Part shown: piece by piece, positions 26,408 to 35,189 of the stretch
How the letters are laid out: the number at the start of each line of letters is the position of its first letter
How positions within the stretch are numbered: the stretch's first letter is position 1
NCBI GenBank assembly: GCA_903847205.1
Contig: CAINDA010000006.1
Span: 53,443 to 117,442 of the forward strand
Direction of reading: 5' to 3'
Length of the DNA stretch: 64,000 nucleotides
DNA from: an uncultured Bacteroidota bacterium
GTDB taxonomy: Bacteria > Bacteroidota > Bacteroidia > 2-12-FULL-35-15
Program-made: the position numbers and the translations under genes
The notes under the pieces: model-generated
Databases searched by the model: none
What the model was told of the DNA's origin: nothing
What the model saw: only the letters and a program-made list of their open reading frames with translations

Positions 26408-27547
26408 ATGGCAAAGAAAAAAGAATCAAAAAAAGCAAAAGCATCGAAGTCAATTCTTGCAAAAGGGTCGATCGATTTTTTACGCAATTACTTGAATAAT
26501 GCATCTCCGACAGGTTTTGAGACTGAAGGTCAAAAATTATGGCTGGAATATATCAAACCTTTTGTTGACGATTATTTTGTAGATAATTACGGAACAGCTG
26601 TGGCAGTTATCAATCCGGATGCTCCGTTTAAAGTTGTTATTGAAGCTCATGCGGATGAAATTTCATGGTTTGTAAATTACATTTCTAACGACGGCTTTAT
26701 TTATGTGCGTAGAAACGGCGGCAGTGATCATCAGATTGCTCCTTCTAAACGCGTAAATATTCATACTGACAAAGGTATTGTTAAAGCAGTATTCGGCTGG
26801 CCTGCAATTCACGTTCGCGACGCAGCAAAAGAAGAAGCACCGTCATTAAAAAACATTTTTCTTGACTGCGGATGCACTACTAAAAAAGAAGTAGAAGCTC
26901 TTGGTGTTTACGTTGGCTGTGTGATTACATACGAAGATGAATTTATGATATTGAATGACCGGTATTATGTGGGACGTGCATTGGATAACCGCATAGGCGG
27001 ATTTATGATTGCTGAAACAGCTCGCCTGCTTAAGGAAAGCAAAACAAAACTGCCTTTCGGTTTGTATATCGTTAATTCTGTTCAGGAAGAAATAGGGCTG
27101 CGCGGTGCAGAAATGATTGTTCAGACCATTAAACCGAATGTTGCAATTATCACAGATGTATGCCATGATACTCAGACGCCCATGATGAGTAAAATTTCCA
27201 GCGGTGATTTATCATGCGGTAAAGGCCCTGTACTTACTTACGGTCCAGCGGTTCAGAATAATTTATTAAAACTGATTATTGATGCTGCAGAAAAAAATAA
27301 AATTGATTTTCAGCGTGCCTCTGCATCAAGAGCTACAGGAACTGATACCGATGCATTTGCTTATTCTATAGGCGGCGTGCCGTCGGCATTAATTTCTCTC
27401 CCGCTCCGTTATATGCATACTACTGTGGAAGCTGTTCACAAAACAGATGTTGAAAGTGTTATTAAATTAATTTTCCATTCTCTGAAGGCTATTAAAAATA
27501 ATCACGATTTTAAATACATTAAAAAACAAACATTAGTAAACAAATAA
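26408..27547 (+). CDS. M42 family metallopeptidase (glutamyl aminopeptidase-like)
   Basis: A 379-residue cytosolic dinuclear zinc aminopeptidase. It has the family's metal and catalytic residues: His in EAHADEISW (~82), Asp in RALDNRIGG (~196), Glu-Glu in QEEIGLRGAE, Asp in ITDVCHD and His in PLRYMHTTVEAVH near the C-terminus. It has no signal peptide; a short lysine-rich N-terminal extension (KKKESKKAKASK) is extra. It begins 14 bases after the MITE-like element, so the element probably separates it from its former promoter. Confidence 0.92.
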   Translation: MAKKKESKKAKASKSILAKGSIDFLRNYLNNASPTGFETEGQKLWLEYIKPFVDDYFVDNYGTAVAVINPDAPFKVVIEAHADEISWFVNYISNDGFIYVRRNGGSDHQIAPSKRVNIHTDKGIVKAVFGWPAIHVRDAAKEEAPSLKNIFLDCGCTTKKEVEALGVYVGCVITYEDEFMILNDRYYVGRALDNRIGGFMIAETARLLKESKTKLPFGLYIVNSVQEEIGLRGAEMIVQTIKPNVAIITDVCHDTQTPMMSKISSGDLSCGKGPVLTYGPAVQNNLLKLIIDAAEKNKIDFQRASASRATGTDTDAFAYSIGGVPSALISLPLRYMHTTVEAVHKTDVESVIKLIFHSLKAIKNNHDFKYIKKQTLVNK

Positions 27548-27610
27548 AGGGTTTGAAAGGTAAGAGTGTTTTTGCCACGGCCTTTAGAAACCTTACTATG
27601 TAAAAAAAAG

Positions 27611-27636
27611 AAAGAGGCTTGCGCCTCTTTTTTTTA
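27611..27636. terminator. Bidirectional rho-independent terminator
   Basis: AAAGAGGC-TTGC-GCCTCTTT is flanked by an A-run on the left and TTTTTATT on the right. It serves the plus-strand M42 gene and the convergent minus-strand gene whose stop is at 27634. Confidence 0.8.
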
Positions 27637-28455
27637 TTGATGAGGCTGAATTAGAAATTTTTTAAACTCTTCTAATTTATCAGTGTTAATTAAATCAACT
27701 CCGCAGTTTAGCAGCTCTTCCCACACAACAGTGTTTTCAGGCGATGCCCATAACCTTACTTTTTTCCCCTGCAGGTGAGCCTGATTTACAAGCGCTGTTA
27801 ATTTTTGTTTTTCTTCTGCGGGGATATTGCCTTTGCCCTTCCATTTCAATACGTTTGAATATTTCGAACTTGCCATCACAAAAACTGTGGTACTCTTTTC
27901 TGAATTCATATTGCGCAAGTCTTCATCAATAAAAGCATAACGCATTGTTTCCTTTTTAATGTCATCATAAGGTTTGTTACCTGTTAAAACAATAGTTACA
28001 GCCCCTGCCGTAATGATGCCATTCTTGAAATTTGATACGACAGATTTATACTTTTCAAGCAGCGGTTTTAATGATTCATACGTTTCAGATGCATTTGATT
28101 TTATATCAATTAATAAAATTATCTCCTGTTTCGAGTTGCTGTAAACGCTGCCTTTGTGGAGGCCGATGCTGTCGTATAATGGCTTTAAATAAAGCGTTTC
28201 AAGAGTTTTTGGTTTCCTGAAAAAGGGATGAACATGAGCAACACGTAATTCTCCTTTTATTAAAAACACATCTGCTTCGATACTTGCGAAACCATTATTT
28301 AATGCATCAGTTAAAGGATGTTTTTGCAGATAGTCGTTATGCGAATGCGCATTGGGAAGTACAATTACCTGCGCTGCTGCAAAATCTGCGAAGAATAATA
28401 ATACTGCGATTAAATTTAAACTGTTTCGTAAAAAGAATTTCTTTTGGCCGGACAT
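27634..28455 (-). CDS. GDPD/PI-PLC-like phosphodiesterase, exported
   Basis: A 273-residue protein with a signal peptide (LNLIAVLLFFADFAAAQ). The N-terminus has the TIM-barrel phosphodiesterase signature NAHSHNDYLQKHPLTDALNNGFASIEADVFLIKGELRVAHVHP, with the catalytic His pair and metal-binding E-x-D. Later strands (EIILLIDIKSN, VRLWASPENTVVWEELLNCGVDLINTDKLEEF) fit glycerophosphodiester phosphodiesterases. Substrate is uncertain; the protein is probably periplasmic. Confidence 0.8.
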   Translation of the reverse strand: MSGQKKFFLRNSLNLIAVLLFFADFAAAQVIVLPNAHSHNDYLQKHPLTDALNNGFASIEADVFLIKGELRVAHVHPFFRKPKTLETLYLKPLYDSIGLHKGSVYSNSKQEIILLIDIKSNASETYESLKPLLEKYKSVVSNFKNGIITAGAVTIVLTGNKPYDDIKKETMRYAFIDEDLRNMNSEKSTTVFVMASSKYSNVLKWKGKGNIPAEEKQKLTALVNQAHLQGKKVRLWASPENTVVWEELLNCGVDLINTDKLEEFKKFLIQPHQ

Positions 28456-28772
28456 GGTCTGTTTTTGTATTTACTTGAATCAATAATTTATAATAAACAA
28501 ATTTCAAAAAAATAATCGCAGCTAATTCATTTTTGTAAAGCTAATTCTAAAATTCCCTTCCTGTACTTACATATTTTAATAAATTTCCGCGGTAAAGACC
28601 TGTCAGGTTTTAAAAACCTGACAGGTCTGATATCTCCAATGACCCAGAGAATATGCTAAAAAAACACTTCCCGTTTTGAAATGTATATCTAATTCAAAGC
28701 CTTCAAAAAAAACCTGAATTTTAACTTAAAATGATTATTTTAGACAAAATTTAATAATCAACAAAAAAAGGG
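28456..28772. other. Intergenic region between divergent genes
   Basis: A 317-base gap between the GDPD-like gene (minus) and the GH3-like gene (plus). It contains one strong palindrome at 28596-28628 and is otherwise AT-rich. It must hold both promoters, but no box is convincing. Confidence 0.5.
28596..28628. repeat. Perfect-arm palindrome AGACCTGTCAGG...
   Basis: AGACCTGTCAGGTTTT followed by its inverse AAAACCTGACAGGTCT around one central base (33 bp in total). Palindromes with a GACCTGTCAGGTTTT core are a recurrent intergenic repeat of Bacteroidota genomes. It lacks a T-run and is not a typical terminator. Confidence 0.75.
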
Positions 28773-30305
28773 ATGGCATTTTTAGGTTCAATACTTAAAC
28801 GGACATTTGAACTCAGGGAGAGAATCCCCAAGATTCGCAGGGTTAATGCTTATAAACAGCAGGTAAGGGTATTAAAAAAACTTCTTACTAAAGCTGAATT
28901 TACAGCCTTTGGCGAGCATTATAATTTTTCGAAGATCAGGAATGAAAAAGATATAGTGAGTGCTTTTCAAAATTCAGTGAAAACCCATGATTATAATTCC
29001 TTATACGAAAAATGGTGGTATCGTGCTGTTAACGGCGAGGCTAATGTATGCTGGCCGAAACGCGTAAAATATTTCGCGTTAAGTTCCGGCACATCCGGCG
29101 CAGCCAGCAAACACATTCCGATTACTTCCGATATGCTGCGGGCAATAAAAAAAGGAGCTATCCGGCAAATGATGCTTCACGGCTGTTACGATTTCCCTAA
29201 AGAACATTTCCAGCGCGGTATTTTGATGCTTGGCGGCAGCACTCATCTAAATTATAACGGAACCTATTTTGAAGGAGATTTAAGCGGCATACAGGCTAAA
29301 AATATCCCCTTTTTCTTTCAGCATTTTTATAAACCCGGCAAACGTATTTCAAAAGAACGTGACTGGGAAACCAAACTTGAAGAAATAACCAAGAATGCCA
29401 AAAACTGGGATATAGCCATTGTTGTGGGTGTTCCGGCATGGGTTCAGATTTTGTTCGAGAAAATTATTACTGAATACAATGTAAAAACCATACATGATAT
29501 ATGGCCTAATCTTGTTGTATATGTGCACGGCGGAGTAGCAATTGCTCCGTATAAAAAGGGATTTGACAAGCTGCTCGGGAAACCAATCATGTATTTCGAC
29601 AGCTATTTATCGTCTGAAGGATTTATTGCTTTTCAGGACCGTCAGGGAACTGATTCATGCAGGATGGTGCTTGACAACGGAATATTTTTCGAGTTTGTTC
29701 CATTCAATGAAAAGAACTTTGATTCAGAAGGTGTAATCGTGCAAACGCCGGAAACCTTTCATATCGGGCAGGTTGAGGAAGGTATTGAATATGCATTGCT
29801 GCTTTCTACCTGTGCAGGCGCTTGGAGATATTTGATCGGCGATGTTGTTAAATTTACTTCGCTTGAGCGGAATGAAATTATAATTACAGGCCGTACTAAA
29901 CATTTTTTAAGTTTATGCGGGGAGCATCTTTCGCAGGATAATATGAACCGTGCAATTGAAGTTGTTTCTGCTGAAATGAATGTGAATATTAAAGAGTTTA
30001 CTGTTGCCGGAATTAACTATGAATCATTATTTGCACATCACTGGTTTATCGGTTCAGATGATAAAATTGATGCCGTTGTATTGCGCAGACGCATTGATGA
30101 AGTACTTAAAGATTTGAATGATGATTACAAGGTAGAGCGCATCGCAGCTTTAAAAGAAGTGATTATTGATGTTCTGCCGAGCCACGTGTTTTATGATTAT
30201 ATGCAGTCGAAAGGAAAAATAGGCGGTGCATTTAAATTTCCGCGTGTATTAAAAGGGGATGCGCTGCATGATTGGGAGGCTTATTTAGGGAAGAGGGTTC
30301 TTTAG
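28773..30305 (+). CDS. GH3 auxin-responsive-promoter family acyl-adenylate-forming enzyme
   Basis: A 510-residue ANL-superfamily protein of the bacterial GH3 group. It has the ATP-binding P-loop-like motif FALSSGTSGAASKHIPIT, the YFDSYLSSEGFIAF segment for adenylate binding, and the hinge motif YLIGDVVKFTSLERNEIIITGRTKHFL. GH3 enzymes adenylate carboxylic acids and transfer them to amino acids; the bacterial substrate is unknown. The length is normal, and the protein is predicted cytosolic. Confidence 0.9.
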   Translation: MAFLGSILKRTFELRERIPKIRRVNAYKQQVRVLKKLLTKAEFTAFGEHYNFSKIRNEKDIVSAFQNSVKTHDYNSLYEKWWYRAVNGEANVCWPKRVKYFALSSGTSGAASKHIPITSDMLRAIKKGAIRQMMLHGCYDFPKEHFQRGILMLGGSTHLNYNGTYFEGDLSGIQAKNIPFFFQHFYKPGKRISKERDWETKLEEITKNAKNWDIAIVVGVPAWVQILFEKIITEYNVKTIHDIWPNLVVYVHGGVAIAPYKKGFDKLLGKPIMYFDSYLSSEGFIAFQDRQGTDSCRMVLDNGIFFEFVPFNEKNFDSEGVIVQTPETFHIGQVEEGIEYALLLSTCAGAWRYLIGDVVKFTSLERNEIIITGRTKHFLSLCGEHLSQDNMNRAIEVVSAEMNVNIKEFTVAGINYESLFAHHWFIGSDDKIDAVVLRRRIDEVLKDLNDDYKVERIAALKEVIIDVLPSHVFYDYMQSKGKIGGAFKFPRVLKGDALHDWEAYLGKRVL

Positions 30306-30480
30306 GGAATTGACAATGGACAATTTTAAAATGGACAATTGACAATGGACAATGGGTAATTTTGAAATGGGCAACAGGCAATTGAAAATGGACAATTGAA
30401 AATGGACAATTTTGAAATGGGCATTTGGCAATTGACAATGGATAATGGACAATGGACAATTTTGAAATAGGCAGTAAAAC
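30305..30480. repeat. Degenerate repeat of AATGGACAATT units
   Basis: About 175 bases made almost entirely of variants of AATGGACAATTTTGAAATGG and CAATTGACAATGG, in no strict period. It gives spurious open frames on the minus strand. It lies between the GH3 and LysE genes. Confidence 0.75.
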
Positions 30481-30511
30481 AATTCAACAATAAAACAATC
30501 AGAATACTTAA

Positions 30512-31135
30512 ATGATTTTAAAAGCTATATTTCAAGGATTTGCACTCGGGTTTGTATTAGCAATACAGCCCGGTCCTTCATTTTTTACGCTTTTAGAAAC
30601 CAGCAGCAAAAAAGGTTTTAAATCGGGGCTTGCACTTGCTATAGGGATTTTTATCAGTGATATTATCTGTGTGCTGCTTTGTTATTTGGGCGTTGCACAG
30701 CTGTTTGAAAACCCGCATAACAAAACCTATATAGGGCTTATTGGAGGTGGTATTTTAATAATATTCGGTTTAATAAGTATTCTCCATAAAAAAAAGGAAG
30801 AGGAAGAATTAGGTATTGTAATTAAAGCGGTAAATGTTCCCTTATACATTACAAAGGGTTTTTTTCTGAATATGTTAAATCCTGCTGTTATTTTTTTCTG
30901 GTTATTATGGGTGGGTACTATAAGTTCTAATAAAGAATACACTCACATTCATGTAATTTTATTTTTTGCTACTTCCCTTTCAATTGTATTTATTACTGAT
31001 GTTTTAAAAGCTTATTTTGCTAATAAAATAAGTAAGCGCCTGAGCCATCAGGTACTTAGGAAAGTAAGCGTGCTGCTGGGAACAATTTTAGTTGGTATCG
31101 GAATAGTATTTATTATAAGAGCGCTGTATTATTAA
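30512..31135 (+). CDS. LysE family translocator
   Basis: A 207-residue membrane protein with six hydrophobic segments and the family's N-terminal signature GFVLAIQPGPSFFTLLETSSKKGFKSGLALAIGIFISD. NMLNPAVIFFWLLWVG is the second conserved block. LysE/RhtB exporters expel amino acids or related compounds by exchange for protons; the specificity cannot be read. A single-gene unit. Confidence 0.88.
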   Translation: MILKAIFQGFALGFVLAIQPGPSFFTLLETSSKKGFKSGLALAIGIFISDIICVLLCYLGVAQLFENPHNKTYIGLIGGGILIIFGLISILHKKKEEEELGIVIKAVNVPLYITKGFFLNMLNPAVIFFWLLWVGTISSNKEYTHIHVILFFATSLSIVFITDVLKAYFANKISKRLSHQVLRKVSVLLGTILVGIGIVFIIRALYY

Positions 31136-31149
31136 CCCCCTTCCCTGCT

Positions 31150-31731
31150 TTATTTCTTGTAGGTATAATGCCCTATAATTTTATAATCAAATAAACAGTC
31201 GGCCAGCACCTGGCCATCGCCTATATTGTGGACTACCTGGTACCTTTTGCCGTCTGCTGATTTTTTATCAACTACAAGCCCTATGTGAGTTACATGGCCT
31301 CCAAGGTTCCAGCAGACTATATCTCCGGGTTTAAAATCAGAAGCATTTTCTGAAATAACTTTTACACTGCCATGCCTGGAGAAAAAAACCATTAAGTTGG
31401 GAACCCTGCGGTGATCAATGTTTTTATCGGGCTGTTTTAATCCCCATGTGTGCGGATATTTTTTAAAGTTGGCTTCCATATCTTCATGAACTTCTTTTTG
31501 GAGATCAATAGAAAGCAGGCGGTAGGCTCTTATAACTACATCGGTACATACTCCCTTATCGGGAGGAGGATCGCCGTTTGGATAATCTAATGTGAAATAT
31601 GCAGGATCGTATTTTACTTTTTGTAATGTAAGTTTCAGTGCTGCATCTGATAAACGCTTAGGGAAATCATTCTGCGCAAAGGTTATGCTGCAGGTTAATA
31701 GAAAGAGGATTAATAGGGTTTGTTTTTTCAT
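31150..31731 (-). CDS. DUF1287 family exported protein
   Basis: A 193-residue protein with a signal peptide (QTLLILFLLTCSITFAQ). The core is recognisable as DUF1287, which has an NlpC/P60-like papain fold: YPNGDPPPDKGVCTDVVIRAYRLL has the candidate nucleophile Cys in GVCTD, and GGHVTHIGLVVD carries the candidate His. A role in cleaving or amidating cell-wall peptides is plausible, but no substrate is known to me. Confidence 0.85.
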   Translation of the reverse strand: MKKQTLLILFLLTCSITFAQNDFPKRLSDAALKLTLQKVKYDPAYFTLDYPNGDPPPDKGVCTDVVIRAYRLLSIDLQKEVHEDMEANFKKYPHTWGLKQPDKNIDHRRVPNLMVFFSRHGSVKVISENASDFKPGDIVCWNLGGHVTHIGLVVDKKSADGKRYQVVHNIGDGQVLADCLFDYKIIGHYTYKK

Positions 31732-31854
31732 GCGGGGCTGGAAGGATTATATATTGGCACTGGGTATGGTAAGCGCAGCTTACCTTTTATTAATGACACG
31801 AAGTATCTTCCCTCTTGCCTGCCCTCAACTTCGCGCCTACCGGGGAAACAGTTT

Positions 31855-32523
31855 TTATTTGTTTATTCTATAAGTCATTCCGGCTGTTATTCCTAATGAA
31901 TGCATTTTTAAATTAGTGTCATTAAATAAATAGTTAAATGAATATCTGTAGGTCGGAGTTAATTGAAAATTAATTTTTTTCCCAATGTCAATATTTGTTC
32001 CAATTCCCAAAAATCCTTTTGAAAGCGGTCTATTGAATGAAGTATTTGAAGCATAATTTAAGTCCTGTCGATTATAGAGGTTTAAGTCCGGTCGACTAAT
32101 TAAATAACTACCAATAAAACCAGCTTGAACATGTAGTTTAATTTTACTGTTCAAAAGGTTGTATTGAATAAAAACAGGTATTTCTAAAAATCTTAAATTT
32201 AATCTTTCAGGTTCAAAAGGTAAAGAATTGCAGTATGCACAATAATAAGTTCCTTTCAAGTCCTGTTGTGAATAAGTTATACCTGTTCCAATGTCCAGCT
32301 TTTGAGTTATTGGAAATTGTCCAACAATTCCTACTACATAATTGAAATAACTTCTTTCTAAATTATAACCATTATCTCCATCAAGTCTCAGTTTAGAAAT
32401 TTCAGTTAGTCCTTCAGGGGAAAAGATTATGCCTAGTTTAAATTCTTTTCGTCCTATAGTGTCAGACGAGCAAAAGGCAGTCATACACAAAAATAAAAGT
32501 AAAATTGTAGTTAGTTTTTTCAT
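31855..32523 (-). CDS. Outer-membrane beta-barrel protein (PorT-like fold)
   Basis: A 222-residue protein with a signal peptide (LTTILLLFLCMTAFCSSD), alternating amphipathic beta-strands (KLDIGTGITYSQQDL, RFLEIPVFIQYNLL, LHVQAGFIGSYL, SLGITAGMTYRINK) and a C-terminal strand typical of outer-membrane barrels. A TAnnTTTG box (TATCTTTG on the minus strand, 32579-32572) lies ~50 bases upstream. It is the leftmost gene of the cassette-like array. Confidence 0.75.
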   Translation of the reverse strand: MKKLTTILLLFLCMTAFCSSDTIGRKEFKLGIIFSPEGLTEISKLRLDGDNGYNLERSYFNYVVGIVGQFPITQKLDIGTGITYSQQDLKGTYYCAYCNSLPFEPERLNLRFLEIPVFIQYNLLNSKIKLHVQAGFIGSYLISRPDLNLYNRQDLNYASNTSFNRPLSKGFLGIGTNIDIGKKINFQLTPTYRYSFNYLFNDTNLKMHSLGITAGMTYRINK

Positions 32524-32594
32524 GACACTTTTTCAAAATTGTTTGCAAATAGATGAAAACTCTCAATAGTCCAAAGATACGGTATAAGAAATTC

Positions 32595-32659
32595 AAAATT
32601 CGATTTGCAGAAATTATATTTGTCGAACGGAAAGTTCATGTCCGTTCTTTTTTTTTCCT
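32595..32659 (-). promoter_or_regulatory. Conserved 65-bp leader, copy 1
   Basis: Shares most of its bases with 34916-34980, including the hairpin GAACGGA...TCCGTTC beside a homopolymer run and the block CGAACGGxAAGTT. Both copies lie upstream of the first minus-strand gene of a unit and immediately inside an attC-like site, so a promoter or 5'-UTR role is likely. On the plus strand the hairpin plus T-run also resembles a terminator. Confidence 0.55.
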
Positions 32660-32665
32660 GCAATG

Positions 32666-32748
32666 GCACACAACGGCTAAATATGCGATACCGTGCGTTT
32701 GGCTTTTGAGCGTGTCGGCTGGGGTATAGCATATTTAATGTTATGGGC
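32666..32748. other. attC-like imperfect palindrome A
   Basis: The arms TAAATATGCGATACC (32678-32692) and GGTATAGCATATTTA (32723-32737) pair with one mismatch. They are bounded outside by GCACACAAC (32666-32674) and GTTATGGGC (32740-32748) across unpaired spacers of 2-3 bases. The AAC/GTT ends, unpaired spacer and variable loop are the plan of integron attC sites. Confidence 0.5.
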
Positions 32749-32782
32749 TGGGCATTCTTACTTTCAATTCATATTTTTCATT

Positions 32783-32995
32783 TCGGTCGAAACACCCAAC
32801 GGTCTTAATACACACAGGTCTAAATACAAAACTATAACAAACACTCTGGTCGAAACACCCTACAGTCTTATTATACACAGGTCTGAATACAAAATCAAAA
32901 AAACACTGCGGTCGAAATACCCAACAGGCTTGGTGCACACAAGTCTGAATATAAGGCTATAAAAAATACTGCTGTCGAAATGCGCAATGGTTTTA
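32783..32995. repeat. 62-63-bp tandem repeat, about 3.5 copies
   Basis: GGTCGAAACACCC-type units start at about 32785, 32848, 32910 and 32973. Each is followed by a CAGGTCT-AATACAAAA block. Copies are diverged (roughly 70-80% by eye). No gene depends on it. It lies just inside the first unit of the cassette-like array. Confidence 0.75.
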
Positions 32996-33003
32996 ATTAA
33001 CAA

Positions 33004-33261
33004 TTATTGTCGCACCCAAATATTCTCAAATGCGACCAAAATTTCCTTTTTTGCTTCGTCCTGTATGTTTTCAGGGAATACTTGAAGTTTTATTTTACCC
33101 TTAATAAAATCAATTGTCGTTATTGCATAATTAGAGATAGAATTATGTTTAAATATTTCGGGATATTTATTCTCAATTATTTTTAATTCCTTTTTAAAAT
33201 TACTTGATTTTTCCCAAAGATTTTGTGAATCAAAGATTCCTTCTGAAATAGGGCTTTTCAT
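33004..33261 (-). CDS. Small hypothetical protein
   Basis: An 85-residue soluble protein (MKSPISEGIFDSQNLWEKSSNFKKELKIIENKYPEIFKHNSI...). No signal peptide, membrane segment or recognised motif. It is downstream of, and probably co-transcribed with, the two genes at 33290 and 34204 on the same strand. Its close spacing supports it being real, but family support is absent. Confidence 0.5.
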   Translation of the reverse strand: MKSPISEGIFDSQNLWEKSSNFKKELKIIENKYPEIFKHNSISNYAITTIDFIKGKIKLQVFPENIQDEAKKEILVAFENIWVRQ

Positions 33262-33289
33262 AACTTTTATTTTTTGTTTTAAAATTATT

Positions 33290-34174
33290 TTACTGCGATT
33301 TTAATAACAGTATTTCCAATTTAGATTTGTATTTGTCTATAAATATTTGCTCAGCAAATAAAGAAATTGTATCACAAAATTCTTTGCTAGACCACAATTT
33401 CCAATCTGCTTTACCTTTTTTAAATGATTCAATTTCCAATGCCTCTATACCTTTTTGTTTATTATTAAGATGATTAACCAATTTATAAAGTTCATCAAAT
33501 TGGTAACTTTTTAAAATTTCATAAAATGTTTTTATAAATAAATCCTGATTTGAAGATACTCCAATTGCTTGAAAAGATTTATTGGTTTTTTTATCTGTAA
33601 ATTCTTCTTTATTTTTTATAGCATTTAATTGCACTTTAACGCATTTGATTTGTTCATTTATAGCATCCCAAACCATAGCATTGTATATTGATAAGCAATA
33701 ATAAAAAATATATTCCTTATATAATCCCTTCTTAAATTGGAAAGCTGAATAACTTTCATAATTGCCGGCTCTGTTGCTAAAATTAGAGAGATTATTATTG
33801 CCCTTACATTCGTCAATTAATTTTAAAGTGAGTTCTTCTGCTTCATCCATCCTATCAGCAATTATCAAATATTTATATAATTTATCATAACACGGATAGT
33901 CGGGGTCTATTTTTAAAGCTTGTTTAATCAACAATATTGATTGCTCAATATCAGTTTTTTTTAGTGCGGTTGCTTTTTTTAATAATTCAGATACCTGTAT
34001 ATCCGTATCCTTACCAAATTGAATATTAACGGCAATTGGAGAAATTTTAATGTCGAGGTTCTCTTTAGCATTTTCTTCCGATGAATTCTTAAAAGTTGAA
34101 AAGTCAAAATTTCTTTTAACGCTTTCTTCTAATGAATTTTTATTGCCAAATATTTTTTTTAGAAAGTTTAACAT
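33290..34174 (-). CDS. TPR-like hypothetical protein
   Basis: A 294-residue cytosolic protein. Residues ~60-130 (VSELLKKATALKKTDIEQSILLIKQALKIDPDYPCYDKLYKYLIIADRMDEAEELTLKLIDEC) read as two TPR-like helical hairpins. The rest is helical with no known motif. The second gene of a compact minus-strand trio (spacings 28 and 29 bases). The function of the trio is unknown. Confidence 0.65.
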   Translation of the reverse strand: MLNFLKKIFGNKNSLEESVKRNFDFSTFKNSSEENAKENLDIKISPIAVNIQFGKDTDIQVSELLKKATALKKTDIEQSILLIKQALKIDPDYPCYDKLYKYLIIADRMDEAEELTLKLIDECKGNNNLSNFSNRAGNYESYSAFQFKKGLYKEYIFYYCLSIYNAMVWDAINEQIKCVKVQLNAIKNKEEFTDKKTNKSFQAIGVSSNQDLFIKTFYEILKSYQFDELYKLVNHLNNKQKGIEALEIESFKKGKADWKLWSSKEFCDTISLFAEQIFIDKYKSKLEILLLKSQ

Positions 34175-34203
34175 TTTATTTTTTTTTAAAATTTATTTAT
34201 TTC

Positions 34204-34875
34204 CTACAGAATATCGCCAAATGAACCCATAAGCCATTGTGCCGGCTTTCCGCTTACAGGCGCTTGATTTCTGAATACACATATATATTCGTTTTGAAAT
34301 TCTTCTGCTAATTGAAGCACATTACTTAAATAATTTACGCTATCATCTTTTTCCAAATAAAAAATATGTCTTTTTATACCGAAAGTGTCGACAATTTCTT
34401 TTTCAATTTCCTTATACTTATGATTAGGGAATATTGTAAATCCATTTCCGTGTTCTAAAGTTTCAGTTACATATGGGAATATTGTTTTAAAAGAACTGGT
34501 CATAAATAACTCAACTGATAGTTTAAAACGGTCATCTCTTAATTGATTATCTAAGATGAAAAAAATAAAAATATTTTTTTTTGTCAATTCAAAAAATAAT
34601 TGTCGAACAACAATTCCAAAATAAGTATCAGTATAGATATCCCTACTTGTAAATTTATCAATCTTAACATACATTTCATCTACTAATTCAACGGCCAATT
34701 TTTTAAATTTTAATTCATCAATTTCTGGTGATTTAAAATATTCGATAATATATTCTGTTAAAAGAGAAATTAATTCGGGGGCGTCCGGGCTATGTGTCCG
34801 CATATCCTCTAAATAATGGTCAATTCTAAAAATAATATCGGTGATATTTCTTGGTCTCAGGTCGTCTTTAATCAT
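34204..34875 (-). CDS. Hypothetical protein, first gene of a trio
   Basis: A 223-residue soluble protein (MIKDDLRPRNITDIIFRIDHYLEDMRTHSPDAPELISLL...), mostly helical, with no motif I recognise. It is preceded by the conserved 65-bp leader and an attC-like site, and followed by the TPR-like gene. The compact layout suggests the trio moved as a unit. Confidence 0.6.
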   Translation of the reverse strand: MIKDDLRPRNITDIIFRIDHYLEDMRTHSPDAPELISLLTEYIIEYFKSPEIDELKFKKLAVELVDEMYVKIDKFTSRDIYTDTYFGIVVRQLFFELTKKNIFIFFILDNQLRDDRFKLSVELFMTSSFKTIFPYVTETLEHGNGFTIFPNHKYKEIEKEIVDTFGIKRHIFYLEKDDSVNYLSNVLQLAEEFQNEYICVFRNQAPVSGKPAQWLMGSFGDIL

Positions 34876-34915
34876 TGTCTGAATTCCGCTATGAGGTATA
34901 GGTTATAATAAAAAC

Positions 34916-34980
34916 AAAATTCGGTCTGCAAAAATTATAATTGTCGAACGGGAAGTTGCTGTCCGTTCGTTTTTCTTTTT
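34916..34980 (-). promoter_or_regulatory. Conserved 65-bp leader, copy 2
   Basis: Partner of 32595-32659, with the same hairpin (GAACGG...CCGTTC) and the block TGTCGAACGG. It lies 41 bases upstream of the ATG of the 34204-34875 gene, next to attC-like site B. Confidence 0.55.
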
Positions 34981-35001
34981 TTTCTTTTTTTTAATTGCCT
35001 T

Positions 35002-35154
35002 GCCCATAACGTTTGAAAGATTTATGAAGTAAAAAAAAGGGGGGATTAAAAGCTCGTTTCTTTCGCCCCGCGACAAACGTTATTAAATGCTTGAAACTTC
35101 ATACTGGCAGGTCGCCCCCCCTTTTTTTTATTTCATAAATCTTATGTTATCGGC
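35002..35154. other. attC-like imperfect palindrome B
   Basis: Outer ends GCCCATAAC (35002-35010) and GTTATCGGC (35146-35154) flank long arms (about 35017-35044 and 35115-35143, AAGATTTATGAA... / ...TTTCATAAATCTT) containing runs of eight A and six to seven G, with a ~70-base loop. The two ends differ by one base, as expected if each belongs to a different cassette. Confidence 0.55.
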
Positions 35155-35189
35155 TGCCTTTCTTTCGTGTCGCGTGTTTCGTGTCATTA

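Noticed and set aside
28596..28628. Terminator
   Set aside because: The hairpin is perfect but has no adjoining T-run, and lies over 130 bases from either gene, both of which start (rather than end) at this gap.
30232..30482. Two short minus-strand ORFs rich in 'PLSIVH'
   Set aside because: They are translations of the degenerate AATGGACAATT repeat and have no independent support.
32783..32995. CRISPR array
   Set aside because: Units are 62-63 bp and similar throughout, with no constant repeat alternating with unique spacers, and no cas gene is in the window.
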